Positions 26,676 through 34,881 of a stretch of DNA of 64,000 nt are shown here, piece by piece. The notes under the pieces were generated by a model. The model saw only the letters and a list, made by a program, of their open reading frames with translations. It did not search any database and was not told where the DNA came from. Every line of letters starts with the position of its first letter. Positions within the stretch are counted from its first letter, which is position 1. The DNA is from [Leptolyngbya] sp. JSC-1 (GTDB taxonomy: Bacteria; Cyanobacteriota; Cyanobacteriia; Elainellales; Elainellaceae). The DNA lies in the NCBI GenBank assembly GCA_000733415.1, contig KL662191.1, positions 2,556,371 through 2,620,370 of the forward strand, given 5' to 3'. Position numbers and translations under genes: made by a program.

Positions 26676-27791
26676 TTAGGCCGATACTTCTTTGTTGAAC
26701 CGTTCGATCCAGGCAGCGCGCTGTTGATTGATGGTCTGCCAATCGAGAATGTTGACCTGCTTCATAAACTCAGTGGCGTTTTTGGCACCGATCTTCTCGG
26801 TGATGGCCGCTGCTAGCGATACCGTTTTATCCGACGGAACATAATAGTAGGGTGAACTGGCCAGCATCGTTTGCGCTTCTTTGCTAAGGGCCATATCCAC
26901 AAAGGCCGCGGCGGAATCCAGCCCCGATTTTGGCTTGCTGACGACATTGAGGCTGTAGCGTGCTCCGGTCATGCCCGTCTCTGGTACCGCCCACTCAATC
27001 GGAACTCCCTTTGCCTTCAGAGCTAGAGCGTCGTTATGCCAGATTGGCGCAATATCTACCTCGCCCTGCTGGAACAGAGTTGAGAGCGCACCCGGATTAG
27101 CTGCTACGCCGCCGAGTTTGGGCAGCATTTGCTTCAGGGCTGCAAACGCAGGTTCGATATCAGATTCACTGCCGCCTTGCAGTTTGCCCAACTCCACCAT
27201 AAATGAAGTACCCAAAATGCTATTCATGCTGACCAGACCAATTTGCCCGTCTAGGTTCGGATCTAGCAATGCCTGCCAGGAAGATGGCGGTGTTTTGATT
27301 CGTTCTGGGTTATAGCCAATGACCACGCCCTGCATGTAGAAAGTCGGTGCCAGTCCCTTATCGTTGATAAATAATGGATCAACGTTGCTAAGGTTAGTAA
27401 TCTTGTCCGCCGGCAAAGGCTGGAGTAGTCCTTCTTTGAAGGCAATGTCGGTTTGCCCGTCATCTAGAATCACCACATCAAATGGTGGATTATCGGGTGC
27501 TGCCTTAAGGCGCGCCACCTGCTCAAACGCTAGCAACGGCACAATACTCAATTGGCCCTTGCCCGATTGGTTAAACAAAGACGCATACTCTCGAAATAGG
27601 GCTTCAGTTGTGCCAGGAAACGATCCCGTCACAATCTGCCCACCTGCTCCTGCGGTTGGTGATTCTGCTGGAGTGGTGCCGCCAGGAACAGATGCCGTAT
27701 TACAGGCTTTGAGTGCCCAGCTCGTACCTAAAAACAGACCTGTTCCAAGAACGGTACGGCGAGATATGCGTTGCACAAATCGATTCGACAT
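26676..27791 (-). CDS. Solute-binding lipoprotein of ABC transporter (paralogue 4)
   Basis: A 371-aa paralogue with Tat motif ISRRTVLGTGLF and lipobox ALKAC. It is the most diverged of the set: where the others read IAPHDLN it has IAPIWHND, and the mature start is GQIVTGSFPGTTEALF. The common end INQQRAAWIERFNKEVSA is kept, and it is the copy that best matches the scar at 20671-20720 (NQNRAAWIERFN). TGAGGG lies before the ATG. It is the first gene of the island's minus-strand series, divergent from the GntR regulator with a 685-bp gap. Confidence 0.88.
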   Translation of the reverse strand: MSNRFVQRISRRTVLGTGLFLGTSWALKACNTASVPGGTTPAESPTAGAGGQIVTGSFPGTTEALFREYASLFNQSGKGQLSIVPLLAFEQVARLKAAPDNPPFDVVILDDGQTDIAFKEGLLQPLPADKITNLSNVDPLFINDKGLAPTFYMQGVVIGYNPERIKTPPSSWQALLDPNLDGQIGLVSMNSILGTSFMVELGKLQGGSESDIEPAFAALKQMLPKLGGVAANPGALSTLFQQGEVDIAPIWHNDALALKAKGVPIEWAVPETGMTGARYSLNVVSKPKSGLDSAAAFVDMALSKEAQTMLASSPYYYVPSDKTVSLAAAITEKIGAKNATEFMKQVNILDWQTINQQRAAWIERFNKEVSA

Positions 27792-28345
27792 CAGATATCC
27801 CTCAATGAACGTTTCGTGTAAGATAAGTGAATAATCAGATAGAACCGAGTCGTAGAATTGAACAAGACATAACTTAGAATCATCATACTCAAATCGGCGT
27901 CTGAGATCCTTCTACGAAAACCTTGGCAATCTGGAGAAAGAGATTGAGGCTGCCATCAGGCTGCCGGGTAAACGGCAAAATAGTCACATCGCGAATTAAA
28001 ACACTAAACATAGGGCAAAAGCTTTCCCTGATTAAGTCCGTCACAGGTGAACAACGAGAGCACTCAACGTGTAATTTGATCGGGATGCAATTTGATCGGG
28101 TTGAGTGGAATCTGAGCTGCGAAAACTTGAATATGTAAATCTGAGCATTGTGCAACTTAAATGGTGCTTGGCGACTGTTACTGCAGCTACACAGACAGAA
28201 CCTGCGCAGGTTCAAAACCAGTGAATAGGCCAGAGTCTGCGCCGGCAGACATCGTTTGTGTAGTTGCGGTTTCAACCGCTAGATGATTAAGTCGCACATT
28301 GCGTGAGCATTGCTCAGCAATCCTGGTGACCGATTCCTGTTCGAT

Positions 28346-28359
28346 CTTTTGCCACTATA
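28346..28359. promoter_or_regulatory. CTTTTGCCACTATA motif, second copy
   Basis: Matches 25708-25720 over 13 bp. It lies 118 bp upstream of the GntR start codon, consistent with a common operator for autoregulation and control of the ATPase gene. Confidence 0.35.
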
Positions 28360-28409
28360 CCGGCAGCGCTTAGCAGAAAACGTTATACAGGCTACAAAAT
28401 ATAACATAT

Positions 28410-28421
28410 ATCATATATGAT
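28410..28421. promoter_or_regulatory. Palindrome ATCATATATGAT upstream of the GntR gene
   Basis: A perfect 12-bp AT-rich palindrome 56 bp before the start codon, within AACATATATCATATATGATC. FCD-type GntR proteins often bind short AT-rich palindromes with their promoters, so it is a plausible autoregulatory operator. Confidence 0.4.
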
Positions 28422-28476
28422 CTATGATTTTTCAGAAATGGCATAATAGTGACTGTGAATTTAGGAGCAACCAGCC

Positions 28477-29160
28477 TTGGCCAAATTGCAACTCGGTGCG
28501 TTAAACAAGTTCCCTCGCACCACGCACGCCACAGTAACTGAACATCTGCGGCAGGCCATTCTATTAGGGCACTTGCCGGGTGGAACTCGTTTGGTTCAGG
28601 CCGAATTGGCAGAAGCCTTGAACGTTAGCGTTACTCCCATCCGAGAAGCTCTGCGAGAACTGAGTACCCAGGGGTTGATCGAACTCGATGCCTTCAAAGG
28701 AGCAGTGGTCCGGATGCCCACCTTATCTGAACTGGAAGAAGTATACGAAATGCGAGCTGCGCTGATTCCCCTCAGTGTCAAACGAGGCATTGCTCAAATC
28801 ACGCCGCAGCAGATTCAGGAAGCCGCAGCCCTGCTGGATCAAATGGAAGCGACCTCCGATCACGAGCAGTGGGTTGATCTGAATCGCCAGTTTCACAATC
28901 TGTTGGACGATGCGACTCAAACCACCCAACTCCGACAAATGCTGCATCGGCTCTCGGATTTAGCTGCGATTTACATCAATCTTTCCTTCAGCGAGCAGCC
29001 ACTCCGCAAAGCCGAATCCGAACAGGAACACCGAGCCATTTTGCATGCTTATCAACGCAAAGATACAAAAGCAGCCACCAAGCTAATTTTGAATCATCTG
29101 AACGGTACGTTAGATGCTGCTCGGAACGTAGTGATGAATCAGACAGTGACGGCTCTATAA
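28477..29160 (+). CDS. GntR-family regulator, FCD (FadR-like) subfamily
   Basis: A 227-aa transcription factor. The N-terminal winged helix (about residues 14-75) reads TVTEHLRQAILLGHLPGGTRL...ELAEALNVSVTPIREALREL, and the all-helical FCD ligand domain follows, with EMRAALIPL and the metal-site histidines in NRQFHNLLDDA and EHRAILHAY. The start is a TTG with TAGGAG 11 nt upstream; no better ATG exists. It is divergent from the ABC transporter island and almost certainly its regulator, with the ligand probably the imported compound or a product. FCD proteins usually repress in the absence of a carboxylate ligand. Confidence 0.85.
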   Translation: MAKLQLGALNKFPRTTHATVTEHLRQAILLGHLPGGTRLVQAELAEALNVSVTPIREALRELSTQGLIELDAFKGAVVRMPTLSELEEVYEMRAALIPLSVKRGIAQITPQQIQEAAALLDQMEATSDHEQWVDLNRQFHNLLDDATQTTQLRQMLHRLSDLAAIYINLSFSEQPLRKAESEQEHRAILHAYQRKDTKAATKLILNHLNGTLDAARNVVMNQTVTAL

Positions 29161-29242
29161 ATATTAAACCTGCTTGTTCAGGTAGACTGAGATAACCGAG
29201 AGCAATTCTGGGGAACGTTAGGAAGGATGAGTTGTTGCATCT

Positions 29243-29874
29243 ATGCCTTCTCACTACGATCCCGACAAACATCGCCGTCGTTCGATTCGATTAAAAGGCT
29301 ACGATTACACTACAGCAGGGGCGTATTTCATCACCCTCTGCACCCATCAGCGCGAGTGCCTGTTTGGGTCAATTGAGGATGGGCAGATGCGGTTAAGTTT
29401 GTTTGGGCAGGTTGTCCAATCCTGTTGGTTGAGATTGCCACAACATTTCCGGTCGGTGGAACTGGATGCCTTTGTGGTGATGCCGAATCATGTGCATGGG
29501 ATTATCTGGTTGGGTGGGATGGATTGTAGGGGCAAAGCATTTGTATCAAGATTTACAACAATGGCAAAAGGGATCAATACAAATGCTTCGCCCCTACCAA
29601 GGGATGGAACACACCCGGGATCAATTGGTGCAATCGTGCAAAATTTCAAATCGGTTTCAACCCGTCGCATCAACCAACTGCGCAAAACGGCGGGCACACC
29701 TGTCTGGCAACGAAATTATTATGAACATATCATCCGAGATCAGCGCGCCTTACAAAATATCCGACGCTACATTACATTCAGAACAACCCGCTATCTTGGT
29801 GGCAAGACCAGTTGCATCCAAACAATCCATCAAAGAGAACTCCGCCGTCAAGGTTAAGTTCTCAGGACCAATAG
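29243..29874 (+). pseudogene. REP-associated tyrosine transposase (RAYT, Y1_Tnp), frameshifted
   Basis: An IS200-like Y1 transposase. Start YDPDKHRRRSIRLKGYDY, HUH metal site MPNHVHGII (about residues 80-88), and the catalytic Tyr region TPVWQRNYYEHIIRD are present. A 72-bp REP-like hairpin (29526-29597) sits in frame in the middle. Near the end ACATT is duplicated (29769-29778), so the protein ends with an odd tail at 29857. Removing one ACATT restores the conserved RRYIQNNPL...QLHPNNPSK terminus, ending at 29874. The active-site residues precede the lesion, so partial function cannot be excluded. It lies between the GntR gene and moaC. Confidence 0.85.
29526..29597. mobile_element. REP-like hairpin element inside the RAYT gene
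   Basis: Arms of 21 bp (29526-29546 and 29577-29597), inverted and identical but for one base, contain GTAGGGGC(A/G)AAGCATTTG. This is a dispersed repeat family common in cyanobacteria. The element is 72 bp, a multiple of three without stops, so it adds 24 codons without breaking frame. Confidence 0.8.
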
Positions 29875-29929
29875 TTCCAGTTTCGTCTACAGTGACGGAA
29901 ACATCCTTTTTCCGAGGAGCAATCGTGCT

Positions 29930-30433
29930 ATGACAGAACCCGCTACACCAAAGCCAATGCCATTCTCTCACCTCGATTCGCAGGGACAGGCGCAAATGGT
30001 GGATGTTTCTAACAAAGCTGTAACCGTGCGGTCTGCGGTGGCAATCGGACGAGTGCGGATGCTGCCCGAAACATTAGAAGCGATCCAAACCGGCAATGCG
30101 CCTAAAGGTGATGTGCTGGGAACGGCCCGCATTGCGGGAATTATGGCCGCAAAGCAAACAGCGAATTTAATTCCGCTCTGCCATCCGCTGCCGCTGCAAA
30201 AAGTCGAAATTCAAATTACGCCCGATCCGACCCTACCCGGATACCAAATTCAAGCCGAGGTGAGAACCAAAGCCGAAACGGGTGTGGAAATGGAAGCCTT
30301 GACTGCTGTTTCTGTAGCGGCTCTCACCCTCTACGACATGGCCAAAGCACTCGAAAAGTCGATTCAGATCGAGGCGATTCATCTGGTGCGCAAAACCGGC
30401 GGCAAATCGGGCGATTATCTGGCTTCTGGCTGA
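29930..30433 (+). CDS. moaC: Cyclic pyranopterin monophosphate synthase
   Basis: The second step of molybdenum cofactor synthesis: converts the 3',8-cyclo-GTP product of MoaA to cPMP. The 167-aa length and blocks are canonical: MVDVSNKAVTVRSAVA, GDVLGTARIAGIMAAKQT, LIPLCHPLPL, TKAETGVEMEALTAVSVAALTLYDM and the terminal VRKTGGKSGDY. The catalytic Lys and Asp regions are all present. No other moa gene is in the window. It lies 55 bp past the restored end of the RAYT remnant and converges on a small minus-strand gene with 6 bp between stops. Confidence 0.95.
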   Translation: MTEPATPKPMPFSHLDSQGQAQMVDVSNKAVTVRSAVAIGRVRMLPETLEAIQTGNAPKGDVLGTARIAGIMAAKQTANLIPLCHPLPLQKVEIQITPDPTLPGYQIQAEVRTKAETGVEMEALTAVSVAALTLYDMAKALEKSIQIEAIHLVRKTGGKSGDYLASG

Positions 30434-30439
30434 TAGATC

Positions 30440-30649
30440 CTACTCAATTGTGATCGACTGGGGACCATTTTTGCCATTGGTGCTGGAGGACGTGCTGGGC
30501 GTGTAGGAACCCGTTTGCTGATCCAGCCAGCTTTTCACCGGATCTTCGGCCAAATTCAACCGCAGCAGCCCCGAAACAAAACCACCTAGAAACGCCACTG
30601 GATAGCTGGTGAGCTGCTGAAATACTGGGGTCAATTCATCCATAAACAT
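30440..30649 (-). CDS. Small conserved cyanobacterial protein of unknown function
   Basis: A 69-aa protein from the ATG at 30649 (AGAAGG 7 nt upstream; a second ATG is two codons later and the frame is open to a GTG at 30670). The start MDELTPVFQQLTSYPVAFLGGFVSGLLRLNLAEDPVKSWL matches, from memory, a short family found across cyanobacteria; the C-terminal 25 residues are Ser/Thr/Gly-rich and variable. An amphipathic or weakly hydrophobic helix (PVAFLGGFVSGLL) may touch a membrane. No function known. Confidence 0.7.
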   Translation of the reverse strand: MFMDELTPVFQQLTSYPVAFLGGFVSGLLRLNLAEDPVKSWLDQQTGSYTPSTSSSTNGKNGPQSITIE

Positions 30650-30670
30650 ACGCAAACCTTCTAACGACAC

Positions 30671-31006
30671 TCGCCAAGATTGATCCTAGCGCGAGCAATC
30701 GCTTTCTCGGCATGCGAGTCACAGGTCGAGTAGATTGAACCAATACTCTGGACTGATTCCCTTTGCCGTTCTTGGTAAAACTGCCGATCAGAAGCAACCT
30801 GACGACAGGCAGCCCAGATATTAGGAGAGATTCCAGACTCCGCAACCCAAGGGATTCTGATGGCTGCGTGGCCATCCTAGCTGGGATAAAATTGGAAGAC
30901 GATAGATCACCAAACGTGGACTCTGGTACGAATGACAGCAAAAAGCGGAGAGCATCATACCCTCCGCTCAACTCACTGAGATTGACTCAGATTCGTTACC
31001 CTTAGC
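30671..31006. other. Gap between the small gene and nrdJ, no gene seen
   Basis: 336 bp without convincing coding, repeats or a clear terminator. Open frames here lack family resemblance or ribosome binding sites. Confidence 0.6.
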
Positions 31007-34000
31007 CTACTTCTGCTCTGGTAACATGCATTTGTCGCTATCGCAGCCCGCTGGTCCCGCCTCAAACAATTCACCAGAGTCATAGCGTTTCAGCGACTGC
31101 TGGAAATCATCGGTGCGTCGCCGCAACAACACTTCTTGATGCAGCTGTTCGTACTGAGCTTTGGAGATTGGCTCGAAGGGGAGCCGCGGGAAGGTTTGGT
31201 GATCGTCGAAGCGAGCGAGCAGCGCGGCTGAAATATAGCCTTCGTCGGTTTGGATGGCGTCATAGATCCGTTTGGCTAGATCTTCGACTTCGCTTTCCCG
31301 CAGTTCAATCGTGGCCGAGGTATTGTGAGCCGTGTAGTGTTTTTGCACCTGCATGTAGAAATCCGTTTGTGCCAGAGCCGAAAACTTGGAGATGTCGATC
31401 TCGTCGGCTCCGGGTAGATTGGCCCACAGGACTTCCACCGGAATTTCCACCAGCCATTCGGTACAGCGAGGATCAAACGGATCATCCAGCAACCGCCCGT
31501 TTTCGTCTTTGTCGGACTGAGATGGCACGATCTTGTAGCCGTAATCCAAACAGGCTAGCGCCACCGGATCGTTTTTGCGGAAGGTGATGCGCCGAATAAA
31601 CCGCTGCGCTTTGGGCGGATGCCAACCCGGACTCGCACCCGTCAACAGCGATTTAGTGCCTGCGGGCTGAACGGTGGTGCAGCGGTTGGGGCGTTTCAAG
31701 CCATGCTGGTTACAGTAGTCCCACACAACTCGATGCACAATCTCTTTCCAGCGGCTGAGGTATTCCTTTTCTTTTTGCTTAAATTGCAGCCCGGTAACGC
31801 TATCGGGACGGCCCTGCTCCCACCAGCGCAACCACTCGATGCCAAACGCCTGCACAAAGAAATCAAACAGACCCGTGAAGGAGACGCCCACAATTGGGTC
31901 AAGCAAACGCGACTCTTGATAACGCGGTTCAACAAACTGATGATTCAGCAGCGATGCTACCGACAATGCTCCGGCGGTAAAAGCGGCTTCCTGTTCCTTA
32001 AAATCGAACGGATCAAGCTGATTCAGGTGAATTTCCGCCAAATTACAGTGAAAATTTTCCCCCAGGATTTCCCCGCATGGGTTTAATCCATAGCGTCCTA
32101 ACCGATGCTTTAATTCGGTTGCTGGCATATTGGGATACTGCTGCTGCAACCACTGTTGTCCTGCTCCGCGATTATAGGCAGCAATAAACTGTAGTTTCTG
32201 TTCAGAAGATTGGAGTAAATCACCATTTGCTCGCGCAATTGCTTCGCCAGCCCATTGAATTGCGCCTTCGCCGGAATAGAACTGTTTGCGCACAGCATCG
32301 ATGCATTCCTCGTAGGTCGGCTTGCGGTGAAACACGCGGGTATGATTGGCCATCCGCAGCACATCCCGTTCTGGGTCGATCCGCCAGTTGCCTTCTGCAT
32401 CCTGCTGCCAGAGGTTATCTTTAGCGGCGGCAAATGCCTGATCGCTGCTGATGCCTTGACGCATGCCGGCACTGTTATGAGTCAGATAGCCATCGCAGTA
32501 GAAACAGTGGGCTTCTTCGACCTCAATGTCATAGGTTTGGACATGGTCGTAGCTGCCCAATCCTTTGACTGTGACTGGAATATCTAGGTTCAAGTCCGAT
32601 TCTGCTACATAGCGCTCGTAGTTGGCAGCAGTTTGGGTAGACCCCTCAAAGCCCATGGCTTGCATTTCACTGTAGGTGTAAGCTGCTCGCATCACGGCAG
32701 CGGGAATCGTAAAGCCATGCATTTTCAGTCCTTGCCGCAACGCTCCCTTGACTGAGTGGGGGGCAATCAGGGCGTTATAGCGGTCCTTCAGCGCCGGGAT
32801 GGTCAAATTGTACTTCGGCTGCCAGCTCTGATTTTGCGGATGCACCACGATCAGCCGACCGGCAAGGCCCAAACTCGACAGCACGGCGGCCACCTGTCGA
32901 GCAAATGAGCGATACACGGTTGTAACTAGATGGGGAGGCCGATTGTTGACCGCACCATCGCTATCCATCAGCCCTGCTAGATAGGCCGCTCGAATATCCA
33001 CCGCACCTTGGAGAATGAAACGGGGCACCTGCAGTGGCTGGTTAGGCTGCTTGATATGTTGGTAGAAGTACTCGGCCAATTGAATCGAGGAGCACACCGA
33101 TTTAGCTGTGGTTTCTCCTTTAACAAAACCGTGAGAGACCGACAGACCGAACAGCGCTAGCGCCGCATCCAGCTTTTCCCGAATCCCAGCTGCTGCCTGC
33201 ATATCCAGACCATTCATTGCCCATTCAACTCGACCATAGGGTTTGCCATATTTGTTGCGTCCCAGCGTCACATGGCCATCCCCTTGCGTAAATCCAATCA
33301 ACCAGGCGACTTCAGGGGTTAGATCGGGAATCACGATTGGTTTCACACTGCGGCTTTGCGTAGGTCGGGTTGTATCGCCTTGGGGAAGGTGAGTCACGGT
33401 CCCAGGCAGAATCTGTGTGCTGTGCATCAGCCGATCGCCTTCAGCCAATTCCGCCAACTGCTTCCAGCGGATCGTACCTTTGGCATCGGCCCAAACTGCC
33501 TGTCGGTGATTCAGGGTCGCTCTTGGAGCCGTGGCGTTGGTCTCAATTTCGTAGACATCTTGATAGCCCTGATCAAATTTGTTGACCACTCTGCGGAAAC
33601 CGAGCGGCGTTTGCACCAAATCTCCAACCTGCACATCCCTGATCGGTACCAATCCCTTTGAGGTGTGCACCAGCGCATCTTCAGGCAGGCAGCGGCGAAT
33701 GTTACCGGCCACCACACAAGCAGCCGCCTCATCGATCAGCAAGCAGCATTCCACCGAGGTCAACTGGCGGCCAACTGCTTTGTTCAAAATATGGGCACAG
33801 CGCTCATAGAGTCCGGGTAAGCGAATCGGGTTGGCTACACCGCCAAAGCCCTTCAGTTTTTCTCCGGCAGGCCGCACATCACTGAGGTCAATCACCACCT
33901 GCACCGAGTCGGTAAAGCGCTCGTCGGTAGAAAGCTCCAGCAGCGTTTGATAGGACTTGACCCAGCCCTGGCGGCTATCTCCTACCTGAATCGTCACCTG

Positions 34001-34522
34001 ATTGCCGTTGATCGTGACTTCGGTTTGCTCACGGCGCAAGGGGGCTGGGGTCGTGCCGATCTCTCCCTGCATCGTCACCTGTAAACAATTGCGGATAGGC
34101 GGTAACTGGTTGATATACTTAGGTTCGAGCACGGCACCCGTACCGCAGCCCATCATGGCCAGATCCATCATCAGACCAAAGGCACGCCAATCTAGGACAT
34201 TGGTGCTGGTGCAGTTGTAGGCTCCGGAAAAGTTCTCTGATCTCTCAATCCATGTGGATCCACCTACCCAGAGCCAGCGCCCAGAAGGTAGGCTTTTCAA
34301 CTCCCGCTGCATTCGCTCGACCAGGGCTGCTTGTTCTGGAGTGAGTTTGCCCAGTTTGATCAAGCCCCGCAGTGTACGGCTACAGACATCCTGCCAACTC
34401 TCCCGCTGTTGGTCGGCGGTGATATCGCGACGACTGTAAGTGCGGAAGAAAACTGGATTGGCAGCTGGGGCGGTTTCAGGAAGCGAATTGGTTTGACGGC
34501 TGCGTTCGAGGTTTTGAACCAT
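31007..34522 (-). CDS. nrdJ: Adenosylcobalamin-dependent class II ribonucleotide reductase with intein
   Basis: Makes deoxyribonucleotides using B12. The host protein is about 765 aa after removal of a 406-aa intein. Landmarks: FFRTYSRR, the first cysteine region GAYNCTSTNVLDW, MMGCGTGAVLEP, active-site NPCGEILGENFHCNLAEI, RPNRCTTVQPAGTKS, and a C-terminal CDSDKC redox pair. The intein interrupts VVAGNIRR and SAGMRQG. I prefer the ATG at 34522 (MVQNLERSRQ), the usual N-terminus; the frame runs to 34588, but that part overlaps a palindrome and looks non-coding. Being B12-dependent, it works with or without oxygen. No other RNR subunit is near. Confidence 0.93.
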   Translation of the reverse strand: MVQNLERSRQTNSLPETAPAANPVFFRTYSRRDITADQQRESWQDVCSRTLRGLIKLGKLTPEQAALVERMQRELKSLPSGRWLWVGGSTWIERSENFSGAYNCTSTNVLDWRAFGLMMDLAMMGCGTGAVLEPKYINQLPPIRNCLQVTMQGEIGTTPAPLRREQTEVTINGNQVTIQVGDSRQGWVKSYQTLLELSTDERFTDSVQVVIDLSDVRPAGEKLKGFGGVANPIRLPGLYERCAHILNKAVGRQLTSVECCLLIDEAAACVVAGNIRRCLPEDALVHTSKGLVPIRDVQVGDLVQTPLGFRRVVNKFDQGYQDVYEIETNATAPRATLNHRQAVWADAKGTIRWKQLAELAEGDRLMHSTQILPGTVTHLPQGDTTRPTQSRSVKPIVIPDLTPEVAWLIGFTQGDGHVTLGRNKYGKPYGRVEWAMNGLDMQAAAGIREKLDAALALFGLSVSHGFVKGETTAKSVCSSIQLAEYFYQHIKQPNQPLQVPRFILQGAVDIRAAYLAGLMDSDGAVNNRPPHLVTTVYRSFARQVAAVLSSLGLAGRLIVVHPQNQSWQPKYNLTIPALKDRYNALIAPHSVKGALRQGLKMHGFTIPAAVMRAAYTYSEMQAMGFEGSTQTAANYERYVAESDLNLDIPVTVKGLGSYDHVQTYDIEVEEAHCFYCDGYLTHNSAGMRQGISSDQAFAAAKDNLWQQDAEGNWRIDPERDVLRMANHTRVFHRKPTYEECIDAVRKQFYSGEGAIQWAGEAIARANGDLLQSSEQKLQFIAAYNRGAGQQWLQQQYPNMPATELKHRLGRYGLNPCGEILGENFHCNLAEIHLNQLDPFDFKEQEAAFTAGALSVASLLNHQFVEPRYQESRLLDPIVGVSFTGLFDFFVQAFGIEWLRWWEQGRPDSVTGLQFKQKEKEYLSRWKEIVHRVVWDYCNQHGLKRPNRCTTVQPAGTKSLLTGASPGWHPPKAQRFIRRITFRKNDPVALACLDYGYKIVPSQSDKDENGRLLDDPFDPRCTEWLVEIPVEVLWANLPGADEIDISKFSALAQTDFYMQVQKHYTAHNTSATIELRESEVEDLAKRIYDAIQTDEGYISAALLARFDDHQTFPRLPFEPISKAQYEQLHQEVLLRRRTDDFQQSLKRYDSGELFEAGPAGCDSDKCMLPEQK
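32474..33691 (-). other. Intein with LAGLIDADG homing endonuclease in nrdJ
   Basis: 406 residues from Cys1 (CLPEDALVHTSKGLVPIRDV) to the terminal His-Asn before Ser+1. Splicing blocks: A at the start with GDLVQTPLGF, B as TLNHRQAV, F/G as YDIEVEEAHCFYCDGYLTHN. The central region has two dodecapeptide-like motifs, VAWLIGFTQGDGHV and AAYLAGLMDSDGAV, each with its acidic residue, so the endonuclease looks intact. All nucleophiles needed for protein splicing (Cys1, terminal Asn, Ser+1) are present. Confidence 0.92.
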
Positions 34523-34568
34523 AGGACATTCCGGGACGTTACTGCTTGTGGTTGCGTGGGGTTGCGTA

Positions 34569-34586
34569 GACGCTATCCATAGCGTC
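34569..34586. promoter_or_regulatory. Inverted repeat upstream of nrdJ
   Basis: GACGCTAT and ATAGCGTC, separated by CC, form a perfect 8-bp inverted repeat about 47 bp before the preferred nrdJ start. It does not match the NrdR box I know. It may be an operator or a small REP-like hairpin. Confidence 0.4.
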
Positions 34587-34881
34587 ATGCAGATGATATT
34601 ACTCTAAGCCTGGAGGTTTTGCTACTCTTTACCCCAAACTCTAGGGTAGTCCACTTTGAATTTTGTGCAGCCTGGCGCTTTGCCCAGAGGATTGAACTCT
34701 GTCTATAGAAGAAGAATAGGATTCGACTAGATTCTGTTACGCCCATCGTGCCATAAAAAACACAAAGCGCAGAGAGCCACAACTACCCCCAACGCTTGTC
34801 CAATGGTTGATCAAATTCCTGGCCCAACCAAGCTGACACAAGCCGCTGGCTGGGAATATCGAAGCAAATTCGGAATCTGGC

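Larger units (their letters stand above)
27792..28476. other. Divergent regulatory region of the transporter island
   Basis: A 685-bp gap between paralogue 4 and the GntR gene. It contains the shared CTTTTGCCACTATA motif (28346-28359), an AT-rich palindrome (28410-28421), and a direct repeat of AATTTGATCGGG (about 28073-28100). A 40-codon minus-strand frame at 27889-28011 looks mildly protein-like (VTILPFTRQPDGSLNLF) but I do not recognise it. Confidence 0.5.

Noticed and set aside
27889..28275. 128-aa minus-strand frame in the island's regulatory gap
   Set aside because: The N-terminal two thirds look random (Cys/Ser/Arg-rich) and there is no ribosome binding site; only the last 40 codons look mildly protein-like and no family was recognised.
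30636..30971. 111-aa frame between nrdJ and the small conserved gene
   Set aside because: No family resemblance, no ribosome binding site, overlaps the start of the small gene.
34523..34881. Cobalamin riboswitch upstream of nrdJ
   Set aside because: I could not find the B12-box or a matching conserved core; only a short inverted repeat is present.
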